DNA from: Spirochaetales bacterium
Lineage (GTDB): Bacteria; Spirochaetota; Spirochaetia; DSM-27196; PWMO01
NCBI GenBank assembly: GCA_007123465.1
Contig: SKLB01000228.1
Location: 1-39,999 of the forward strand
Reading direction: 5' to 3'
Length of the DNA stretch: 39,999 nucleotides
Of this stretch, positions 33,016 through 39,999 are shown piece after piece. The position numbers and the translations under genes were made by a program. How positions within the stretch are numbered: the first letter of the stretch is position 1; each line of letters opens with the position of its first letter. The notes below the pieces were generated by a model. The model was not told the DNA's origin, did not search any database, and saw nothing but the letters and a program-made list of their open reading frames with translations.

Positions 33016-34695
33016 ATGGAGCTCGAGCAGTACGGAGTCTGGGTCAAAGCGGGGCCTGAAGACGTAGCGGACGACAATGAAGAGATGTTCGCTCTCTCAG
33101 ACGTTGGTGACGACGTCGATCAGGACACGTTCGCTGAGTCGAGCCATCTTACCTCCGAAGAAGAGGATCTGCTGGCATCGCTCGAAGAGGAAGAGCCCGC
33201 TGCAGAGCAGCCCGCCGCTGTGGCAGAGTCCGCTGACGGCGATCAAGATTTTTCCTTTGATCTCGACCAGGACGACGAAACACTGGAAGACAGCCTCTCG
33301 CTGGATGACTTCACACTCGATGATATTGAGCTCGATGACATGTCGATCCCGGCCGAAGAGTCCGCAGCAACCGCTGATCTGGAGGATGACCTGAGCCTCG
33401 AGGACACCGCAGAGGAACTGCCCGAACTCGACATCGAAAGCGATGAAGGATTCGACGACCTCGACGCAGTCACGCGCGAGATGACCGACAACAGCTCCGC
33501 GCCGCCCGCCCCCGACGGCTCTCAACGCCCAGCAGCAGAACCGATCGGCGGGATAGAAAGCGAGCTCGCGTCAATCAAGGCCGAGCTCCAGGCGCTGCGC
33601 GAAGAGCTGGCCGAGATCCGCAGCGGTGCAGGCCCCGCCCCAGCCGACGCAACCGGCCCAACCGGGAGCGCTATCGACAGCAGCGAGGAACCGCAGATAA
33701 GTGCCGGGTTCTTTGAGGAAGACGAAGACGAAACAATCGCGCTCACCGATGATGAGCTCGACAACATCCTGAACACCGCAGAGTTTACCGAGGAACTGGG
33801 CAAACCAAGCGCAGTTGACGATGTCGATGAGGCCGAGCCAGCTACCGAGCCGCTCGAGCAGGCCGACCAGATCAGCCTCGAGCAACTCGATGACGTGGAG
33901 ATGATCGATCTCTCGGATGAATCCGGCGAGGAAGCATCGCAGTGGGAAGATCAGTCGCTGCACGGTGGTGACATTCTCGCGCCATCCAGCTTTGACGAAG
34001 AGATCACTCTGGAAGATGAAGACGACGCCGACCTTCAAGACAGCGAAACCGCTACTGAGCTCTTCGTTGGAACACAAAAGGACGTAGACGCGCTGGCCGA
34101 CATGGACATCGATAGCGAACTCGCGGGCATTGAAGAGCTGCGCGATGACGAAGATGACTATCAAGATGCTGCGCAGGAGACGGGCGCAGCGGAGTTGGAC
34201 TCGCTCGAGATAGACGTACTCGAAGCCGCCCCCGACGAAGACGAGTCTGCAGAATCTGCAGAGGATCTCTCATTAGACAGTCTCGATACGCTTGAAGCAT
34301 CCGGTGAAGAGTTGGAGCTGGCCGAAGCCGCAGATGACGAAGACCAAAGTGGTGGTCTCGAGCTGGATTTGGACGATATCGGCGATGATGCGCCGTTTGA
34401 TCTCAGCGACGAAGACGAGCTGACTCCCTCTTTCCAGGCCGATGACACCGAAGACCTGGACCTGGACATCGATCTGGATGAGGGCCCGCAGCAGCCGGCC
34501 GCTGAGGCACCATCAACAACGGAGTCGTTTCCCTCTGACCTGCGCGAAGAAATCCGCTCGGTGCTGCAGTACATGGACCAGCTGCTCGAGTCGCTGCCGG
34601 AGGAAAAGATCGAAGAGTTTGCGCGTTCAGAGCATTTCGAAGTATACAAGCGGCTCTTTGAGGAACTCGGGCTCGACGCGCCTGGTGCAGAGTAA
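33016..34695 (+). CDS. Large acidic, low-complexity protein with conserved C-terminal helix motif
   Basis: Protein of 559 residues, extremely rich in Asp/Glu with recurring short L-D-D/E-L motifs (such as LEDSLSLDDFTLDDIELDD). It is mostly disordered and has no signal peptide or membrane segment. The two ends are ordered: MELEQYGVWVKAGPEDV at the start, and at the C-terminus a helical module with VLQYMDQLLESLPEEKIEEF followed by ARSEHFEVYKRLFEELGLD. I do not recognise a named family. The overall plan (acidic spacer plus short helical end) resembles polar scaffold proteins such as FimV, which is analogy only. It has GGGAG before the ATG and is the first gene of the operon. Confidence 0.8.
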   Translation: MELEQYGVWVKAGPEDVADDNEEMFALSDVGDDVDQDTFAESSHLTSEEEDLLASLEEEEPAAEQPAAVAESADGDQDFSFDLDQDDETLEDSLSLDDFTLDDIELDDMSIPAEESAATADLEDDLSLEDTAEELPELDIESDEGFDDLDAVTREMTDNSSAPPAPDGSQRPAAEPIGGIESELASIKAELQALREELAEIRSGAGPAPADATGPTGSAIDSSEEPQISAGFFEEDEDETIALTDDELDNILNTAEFTEELGKPSAVDDVDEAEPATEPLEQADQISLEQLDDVEMIDLSDESGEEASQWEDQSLHGGDILAPSSFDEEITLEDEDDADLQDSETATELFVGTQKDVDALADMDIDSELAGIEELRDDEDDYQDAAQETGAAELDSLEIDVLEAAPDEDESAESAEDLSLDSLDTLEASGEELELAEAADDEDQSGGLELDLDDIGDDAPFDLSDEDELTPSFQADDTEDLDLDIDLDEGPQQPAAEAPSTTESFPSDLREEIRSVLQYMDQLLESLPEEKIEEFARSEHFEVYKRLFEELGLDAPGAE

Positions 34696-34698
34696 GCC

Positions 34699-35768
34699 AT
34701 GAAGACCGAAGGACTGCTGCGCAGGGCGATTCGCATTCAGAATAGCGGCAGCCCGAGCGGGGCTGCTACGCCGTCGCACGCCCAGGTTCAGCCACAAAAA
34801 AAAAAGCGCTCGCCGAGCTTCTCCGTGAGGCGCCTGCGGTTGACCAGCCGGTCGAGAACCTCGATGCGGAAGCTGCAGTTGCCCACCTGCTGAGAGAGTT
34901 TGAGACTATCCACACCGGCTTCGACGCGCCGGTACGCGTGTTCTCACTGTTGTGCCGGGATCTCGGGATAGAAAAAGGTGCATTGCTCCTGCCGGACTAT
35001 GACGGCGTACATTTTGCGCCGTGGGCTCTGCGCGGTATCGACAGCACCTCCGAGCGGCGCATGCAGATACCGTCAGCCATGCTGCAGGAAATGTGTGATG
35101 TCACCGCGGTTGATATCCTGCAGGCTGAACGCCTCGAGCCGTGGCGGCGCTACTTCTCTTTCCGCGAAGGTTCAATGTTGAAGCATCTGGCGCTGATCCC
35201 ATTCTGCGTTGACAGCTCGCCGTTGGCAGTGATCCTTATTGCAGCCAGTCCCTACCTGCAGGTCGAACACATCGCTATTCGCCTGATTGTCTCAGCAATT
35301 CGCGAGCGCGCACTCGCTCTGATTCTGCACGATCATGAAGCCCGCGTACGGGCCCGCTTCCGTCACGTACTGAGCGCGCACAACGACATTGTGCAGCGTA
35401 TCAGCGAAGAGCTCGAGCGACCGGATGTCACCTCGGTCACTGCGGTGGTAATCGAAGTGGCAACGCTGCTGACCGCAGTCAGCGACAGTAACCATGACGC
35501 TGATCGATATCACCTGCAGCAGGATCTGCTGCGGATAATTGGATCGATGGTGGAGGATAGTGCCACAGCCGGCCTGTCGGCGCCGGGCAGGATTGTGCTG
35601 ATTCTGCAACCAGGCCTTGCGCTGGGTCCGGAACTGCTGGTTCACCAGCTGCAGTTGTCGTTGGCGGAGCTGTTTCAGGAGCTGCCCCAACCGATTGACC
35701 TCAAACCACGCTACAAGACAATAACGCGTGACGTAGCTGCCGTCGACGAACTGCTGTCTTCACCCTGA
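34699..35768 (+). CDS. GAF-like protein encoded across a -1 frameshift at an A10 run
   Basis: Two frames join at one gene. Frame 0 gives MKTEGLLRRAIRIQNSG and reaches AAA-AAG at 34801-34806, then would end at codon 65. Frame -1, open from the A run to 35768, gives ALAELLREAPAVDQPVENLD and on through a GAF-like domain (LLPDYDGVHFAPWALRGID; HLALIPFCVDSSPLAVILIA). The joined product is 356 residues. In frame -1 the only start codon in reach is GTG 34938, inside the domain and without a ribosome-binding site, so a separate second gene is unlikely. The gene begins 3 bases after the acidic-protein stop and is followed by DUF115 genes. The alternatives are a base miscount in the A run or a true pseudogene. 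Confidence 0.7.
34796..34806 (+). other. A10G slippery site (A-AAA-AAG heptamer)
   Basis: Ten A bases (34796-34805) followed by G. In frame 0 the codons read CAA AAA AAA AAG, so 34800-34806 is the dnaX-type heptamer A AAA AAG in correct phase. A -1 slip places GCG 34806 as the next codon, exactly the frame of the downstream domain. A weak AGG lies 13 bases upstream, and GCGCTC...GAGGCGC could form a short stem downstream. Confidence 0.6.
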
Positions 35769-35783
35769 ACCGGTGGTGTCTCA

Positions 35784-37355
35784 ATGATCAAAATCATGCA
35801 CGCACGCAACGGACAGCTCGCGGCTCAGGCCGACGGCAGGGCGCTGTATTCACGCTACGATCCGGCTGCCGAGGCGATGCGCTTTGTCAGGCGCGAACTC
35901 GCCGCAGCGCAACAGTGCACCACTGTCGTGATTCTCGGTGAAGGGCTGGGGTACCTCACGGCGGCGCTGCGCACTCTGCAGCCTGCTGCACGAATCGTTG
36001 CGGTCCATCTGAACGCAGCGCTTTTCGCCAGGCGAATCTGCGATGCCGATCAGCAGTGGTGCGTCGCAGAACCAGGACGGATCACCTTCGAGCAATTCCT
36101 CGAACAACAGATCGCCGATGAAGAGATCGACGGGCTGGTGTTGCTGACGTGGGAACCGTGCACGCGCGCATTTGCAGCTCAGGCGGAACCGATCGCGGCG
36201 GCAGTGCGCAACTTCCTCGATCAGCGCTCCGCCACTCTGGCCACCGAGCGCTATTACGGCGCACGCTGGATCAGTAACAGTGTTGTGAACGCAATTGAGC
36301 TGCAGCCGTTACCGCGTATCAAGGGCAGAAACGCTCCGGTGGCGATCGCGGCCGGCGGTCCTTCCCTGCCGGAGTCGTTGGAGCTGCTCAAGCAGCGAGA
36401 CCGCGGGGTATCACTCTGGGCGCTGCCCTCGGCGCTTCCCATTCTGTTGCACGCCGGATGCCCTCCCGATCTGGTTGTTACCACCGACGCCGGTTTCTAC
36501 GCCACACACCACCTGCGCCAGCTGCGCACCTGGCCAAACATACCTCTGGCCGCTCCGCTGTCGGCCGCGTTGATATTGCAGGTGCGCCGCCGCCCGACGC
36601 TGATTCTCAACCAGGGAAGCTGGTTTGAGCACGACCTGCTCTCCGATTGCGGTCTGCCGTGGGTTGCAGTCCCGGCGCACGGAACGGTAGCCGGTTCAGC
36701 CTGGTACCTGGCCGCCGCACTTGGGGCAACCGAAGTAGTGTTTGCAGGGTTAGACCTCTGCATTCGCGACATCCGGTCCCATCCGCGCGGCCATGCCTTC
36801 GAGCCACTGCTGTATAGCGGGGAGCAGCGGCTGCGTCCCTTGCACCATGTCCTGTTTGAGCGCAACGTTACAGCGAGCGAACGCATCGCAGCAGCATCGA
36901 TCGAGCGGACTTCGCGTGCGCTGCGCACGTACGCTGCCTGGTTTCGCGGCCACGCTGCCGCGATGCCAATTCCCGCTTCGCGCCTGGCTCCTTCACCGGT
37001 TGACACCGCTCTGGCGCCGTGTCACCGTCTGCCGCGCTGCGCCGATGCCGGGTACGCAGGCCCGGGGACACCGGCCGGTACCGTCGACCGCCGCCATGCG
37101 CTGCACCAACGTCTCTGCACCTGGCAGCTTCAGACAGAAGAGCTGAACTCTGCGTTCTGCACCGCTGGCACACAGCGAGATCAACAGCAGCAGCGCCTGC
37201 TGGCCATGGCGCGCACCGTTGACACCGCCGGATATCTCCAGGCGCTGCGAGCGCTGCGCAACAACGATCAGCCCGACAAGCGTGTGCAACGGTTGCAGCG
37301 GCGTCTGCAGCAGTTCTTTGACCACTTGCGGCGACGGGTGGAGCAGGCCGCGTGA
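35784..37355 (+). CDS. MptE-like/Maf family (DUF115) protein, first copy
   Basis: Protein of 523 residues with a 6-hydroxymethylpterin-diphosphokinase MptE-like (DUF115) domain. The core begins GRNAPVAIAAGGPSLPESLELLKQR (family GxGPSLD) and continues with LVVTTDAGFYATHHLRQL and VAVPAHGTVAGSAWYLAAALGATEVVFAGLDLC. The N-terminal part (about 1-150) has a Rossmann-like VVILGEGLGYLTAALRTL and is typical of Maf motility-associated proteins, which transfer nonulosonic acids to flagellin in other bacteria. A flagellar glycosylation role is therefore plausible but not proven; no flagellin gene is in the window. The stop overlaps the start of the second copy (GTGA). Confidence 0.8.
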   Translation: MIKIMHARNGQLAAQADGRALYSRYDPAAEAMRFVRRELAAAQQCTTVVILGEGLGYLTAALRTLQPAARIVAVHLNAALFARRICDADQQWCVAEPGRITFEQFLEQQIADEEIDGLVLLTWEPCTRAFAAQAEPIAAAVRNFLDQRSATLATERYYGARWISNSVVNAIELQPLPRIKGRNAPVAIAAGGPSLPESLELLKQRDRGVSLWALPSALPILLHAGCPPDLVVTTDAGFYATHHLRQLRTWPNIPLAAPLSAALILQVRRRPTLILNQGSWFEHDLLSDCGLPWVAVPAHGTVAGSAWYLAAALGATEVVFAGLDLCIRDIRSHPRGHAFEPLLYSGEQRLRPLHHVLFERNVTASERIAAASIERTSRALRTYAAWFRGHAAAMPIPASRLAPSPVDTALAPCHRLPRCADAGYAGPGTPAGTVDRRHALHQRLCTWQLQTEELNSAFCTAGTQRDQQQQRLLAMARTVDTAGYLQALRALRNNDQPDKRVQRLQRRLQQFFDHLRRRVEQAA

Positions 37356-39010
37356 ACATCCTGCAGAAGAATCTTGCCACGTTGTCCCTGCGGCATGCGG
37401 CGCTCTCAAAACGGCTGACAGAGCTGCGCCCGAGTTCCCGGGTGCGCTTCAGCGCCAGCCGTGCCGGACCGCTCTACGCGGTTATTGGAGACGAACGAGA
37501 GACCGCGCTGCACTCGCGCTTCGATCCACGCCGCGAGGCCTCACGGCTGGTAGCCGGCAGCCGCAGCTCGGGCTTCTGCCTCGTCCTGGGCCTGGGCCTG
37601 GGGTATCATGTCCGTGAACTACTGTGCCAGCCTCACCTCCAGCGTGCGCTGATTATTGAGTATGACGGCGCGCTGCTGCGCGCCATTCTCGAGCGGCAGG
37701 ATCTGAGTGATGTGTGGCAGGACAGTCGGGTTCAGCTCTATGTCGATCAAGCGCCACACGCCGTTGCCTCCGCTATTGCGCAGCACTACGTTCCGGTTCT
37801 TCACGGCAATCTTTCAACCCTGCTGTTGCGCGGCAGGTTTGACTGTGACCGAGCGCTGTTCAGCGATGCAGGGACAGCTGCTTCCGAGGCCGCCGAAGCT
37901 GCCGGTGCTGACCTCAGCGTGCAGCGCGTCTTTGGCCGCCAGTGGATGCGCAACATCATCACCAACAGCCTTGCCTGCCCGGTACAACCCGGCTTGCCGC
38001 GTTGCCGCAGCGCGATTGTCAGCGCAGCCGGACCGTCGCTGGACAACAAAATCGACGCCATAGCACGACGCAAAGCGGACCAGTTGCTGATTGCCACCGA
38101 TACATCGCTGCCGCGACTGCTGGGCGCCGGCATCCGGCCGGATCTGGTGCTTGCTATCGACTGCCAGCTGGCATCGTATCTGCACGTGCTGGCTACCGCC
38201 AAACAGCAGCTGACACTGGTAGCTGACGCCGGGGTCCATCCGGCGCTTACGCGCCGTTTTTCGGCCGTACATCTGATCGGCGGAGGCCATCCGCTGCTCG
38301 CTTATCTACGCACCGAGGGCGTCCCGATAACCTGGCTTGATACCTCCGACGGCAGCGTAACTCACGCCGCGGTTCGTCTGGCGGTCCAGCTCGGAGCCAA
38401 ACAGATCGAGGTCCACGGCGCCGATTTCTGCTATCCGCGCGGCAGCGCGTACGCCCGCGGCAGCTACATTCATAGTCACATGATCGGCCGTGCCCGGCGC
38501 ACAGTGCCATACGCCAGCGGTCTGTACCGCTTTGTGCTCGAGCGCCCCGAACTTGAACTCGACCAGATAGACGGCCACTGGGCCTACACCACAAAGGTGA
38601 TGCGTCACTACCACCAACGTTTTACAAATCTGCAAGCGGAACTAGGGGCGCGCATCGTACGCCCAATCGGCGGTGCGCGAATCGACAGCGGCACCGTGCA
38701 GTCCGGCGTGCAGGATCACCGCTGCAGCGAGCACGGCGCACCCGCGCCGCTGAACACTGCCGGCGACACTGCTGCAGGTAACGCTCACTCCGTGCTTGGC
38801 GCCTATCGCCGGGCGCTGGCACAGATCCCCACTGTACACGATCCGCTGTGGTTCTACTTTGATCAGAGCACGGCCGCCGAGCGGCGCCTGTGGCAGACGC
38901 TGTTTCCTCTGGCGGCGTTCTTCTCGGCTCAGTCAAGGCCCGTTGGAACCGCGGCGCTACTCGAACACACCCGCGATAGCGCACTGCAACTGCTCAAGCA
39001 GCTGGTATAG
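37352..39010 (+). CDS. MptE-like/Maf family (DUF115) protein, second copy
   Basis: Protein of 552 residues with the same architecture as its upstream neighbour: RFSASRAGPLYAVIGDERET near the start, a Rossmann-like FCLVLGLGLGYHVRELL, and the DUF115 core with RSAIVSAAGPSLDNKID, ATDTSLPRLLGAGIRPDLVLAIDCQ and VTHAAVRLAVQLGAKQIEVHGADFCYPRG. The two copies are clearly diverged rather than recent duplicates. The Asp in AIDCQ and the G-x-GPSLD loop, both expected for the nucleotide-sugar-binding site of this fold, are retained. Start GTG overlaps the previous stop. It ends 1 base before the convergent Memo-like gene. Confidence 0.82.
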   Translation: MNILQKNLATLSLRHAALSKRLTELRPSSRVRFSASRAGPLYAVIGDERETALHSRFDPRREASRLVAGSRSSGFCLVLGLGLGYHVRELLCQPHLQRALIIEYDGALLRAILERQDLSDVWQDSRVQLYVDQAPHAVASAIAQHYVPVLHGNLSTLLLRGRFDCDRALFSDAGTAASEAAEAAGADLSVQRVFGRQWMRNIITNSLACPVQPGLPRCRSAIVSAAGPSLDNKIDAIARRKADQLLIATDTSLPRLLGAGIRPDLVLAIDCQLASYLHVLATAKQQLTLVADAGVHPALTRRFSAVHLIGGGHPLLAYLRTEGVPITWLDTSDGSVTHAAVRLAVQLGAKQIEVHGADFCYPRGSAYARGSYIHSHMIGRARRTVPYASGLYRFVLERPELELDQIDGHWAYTTKVMRHYHQRFTNLQAELGARIVRPIGGARIDSGTVQSGVQDHRCSEHGAPAPLNTAGDTAAGNAHSVLGAYRRALAQIPTVHDPLWFYFDQSTAAERRLWQTLFPLAAFFSAQSRPVGTAALLEHTRDSALQLLKQLV

Positions 39011-39011
39011 A

Positions 39012-39836
39012 TCAGACCCAGAAACCGACGGCAGCGTAACCGACAAAGTTTGCATCACCGGACCGATCAAAGCTATTGGCATACCCCAACTCACGCCCGC
39101 GCTCTGCTCCCTGCGTCCTCGCGAAGGCAACTGCGGCGGCTGCGGCTCCAGGCGAGCAGGCCGACTGGTTACGCGCTGCATGTTCAAGCAGCGCCTCGGG
39201 GTCGGCCGCCACACTGCAGTCCAGAAAACCGCGGTCATTGACCGTCTCGGCCCATCGTCGGTTGCTCTCACGCGAACCCGGGCGCGTCAGAGCGAAACGC
39301 GGACCGTAGTGCGTCAAATCTGTTGACCCGACAACGGTCAGCTTGTGCTGCTCGGCCTCACGCGCCAGTAGCTGCCCCAGCGCTATCGCGCTGCGGTCAG
39401 CCGGAGCACGCAGCCAGACCACGCGTGCCCGGGGGAAGAGGTGGGCTATCAGCGGAAGATGAATTTCAACCGAGTTCTCGCGGCTGTTGTCGGCGCTAGT
39501 GGACAATTCGCCCCGGACCTTGTGCACTAGCTCGGTGTCGGACTCAACAACACCCAGCGGTGTCTCAAACCCCTGCTCAACAGCCACCAGAATCGGCTGT
39601 CCGGGGGCCAGGTGCCCACCGATCACCACAACGGTCCGTGCGTCCGGATCAAGCGCCCTCACACCGCGGTACGCAAGCTCACCCGAGAAGGCCCAACCGG
39701 CATGCGGCACAATTGCGGCACACGCGCCGCTGTCGTCGCTGATCTGATTGTGCCATTGCCGGCAAACCTCGCGCACCGCACCCGCGTCCGCAGGATACCA
39801 GCCGGCAGGCAGACCCCGCTGTCGGATAGTTGCCAT
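39012..39836 (-). CDS. Memo-like protein (AmmeMemoRadiSam system protein B)
   Basis: Memo-family protein of 274 residues. Conserved metal-site residues are visible in VPHAGWAFSGELAYRG (His), VVVIGGHLAPGQP (His), ENSVEIHLPL, and GSTDLTHYGP (His), plus a cysteine in SACSPGAAAAAVAF. These line up with the known His/His/His/Cys set of Memo. In many bacteria Memo occurs with AMMECR1 and a radical-SAM protein; neither is within the window. ATG 39836 is preferred over a longer frame to 39944 because it starts just before the conserved WYPADAGAV and sits 6 bases after a -10 hexamer. The molecular function is unknown. Confidence 0.85.
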   Translation of the reverse strand: MATIRQRGLPAGWYPADAGAVREVCRQWHNQISDDSGACAAIVPHAGWAFSGELAYRGVRALDPDARTVVVIGGHLAPGQPILVAVEQGFETPLGVVESDTELVHKVRGELSTSADNSRENSVEIHLPLIAHLFPRARVVWLRAPADRSAIALGQLLAREAEQHKLTVVGSTDLTHYGPRFALTRPGSRESNRRWAETVNDRGFLDCSVAADPEALLEHAARNQSACSPGAAAAAVAFARTQGAERGRELGYANSFDRSGDANFVGYAAVGFWV

Positions 39837-39842
39837 GACTTC

Positions 39843-39864
39843 ATGATACACCGTATTCCGGTGT
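39843..39864 (-). promoter_or_regulatory. Memo-gene -10 hexamer and overlapping operator-like dyad
   Basis: Minus strand TATCAT (39848-39843) ends 6 bases before ATG 39836 and no Shine-Dalgarno sequence is present. Directly upstream, ACACCG-TATTC-CGGTGT (39848-39864) is a perfect 6-5-6 inverted repeat between the -10 and the weak -35, where a repressor could bind. Confidence 0.45.
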
Positions 39865-39999
39865 GGAGAAAAGTGTGGGAAGTGGTGCCGAAAATGTTGT
39901 TCGGCACCAGCAGCGCCGGATCTCATCCCTGCGGTCCGCGCCACCGCTCTGCGTGACCCTCTGTCACCTCGTCAGCCCGCAGGAACCGTCTACGCCACC

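Overview
The window is a compact, G+C-rich bacterial chromosome segment with about 35 genes. Gene boundaries touch or overlap, and I see no insertion sequence, prophage, tRNA, rRNA or CRISPR array. The gene content points to a free-living member of the Spirochaetota (Spirochaeta/Alkalispirochaeta-like). The hints are several TPR proteins, a lone ArsA/Get3-type ATPase, tandem MptE-like/Maf (DUF115) proteins, a large acidic low-complexity protein, and the style of the MutL, RecJ and Lon homologues. This placement is inference from gene style; no rRNA is present to confirm it.

Layout. 1-4288 (+): the 3' part of a CstA peptide/pyruvate-type transporter, a small protein, an ArsA/Get3-like ATPase, a membrane-anchored unknown and an MFS exporter. 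4271-7627 (-): a CNNM/DUF21 membrane protein and a membrane-anchored alpha/beta hydrolase. 7732-10195 (+): a class I glutamine amidotransferase and MutL. 10212-14059 (-): thioredoxin reductase and two TPR/coiled-coil proteins. 14090-17072 (+): a TPR protein with a degenerate Mrr-like nuclease domain, a metallophosphoesterase and a ParB-like protein. 17039-23781 (-): a lipoprotein, a SelB-like protein that lacks the GTPase domain, ribosomal protein bS21, an M23 peptidase, RecJ and pyrimidine-nucleoside phosphorylase. 23872-25502: an RNase D-like exonuclease (+) convergent with RecO (-). 25586-30096 (+): Lon, a VanY-type carboxypeptidase lipoprotein and a U32/TrhP-like protein. 30062-31030 (-): a GH20-like protein. 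31134-32468 (+): a DUF1015 protein. 32441-32869 (-): an FtsB/DivIC-like protein. 33016-39010 (+): an acidic protein, a GAF-like protein split by an A10 run, and two DUF115 proteins. 39012-39836 (-): a Memo-like protein. The last 160 bases contain only a promoter/operator candidate and no recognisable gene.

Most genes are housekeeping: DNA repair (mutL, recJ, recO), proteolysis (lon), envelope (M23, VanY, FtsB) and redox (trxB). Four observations stand out. First, a SelB-like protein without a G domain lies directly behind rpsU, which has its own strong promoter. Second, an in-phase A-AAA-AAG slippery heptamer within A10 joins two halves of one gene by a -1 shift. Third, three genes (7732, 31134, 39836) have a TATC(A/T)T hexamer exactly 6 nt before ATG and no ribosome-binding site, which suggests leaderless mRNAs. 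Fourth, a TPR protein fused to a degenerate Mrr-like domain sits in an operon with a metallophosphoesterase and a ParB-like protein. No gap longer than 300 bases lacks a gene.
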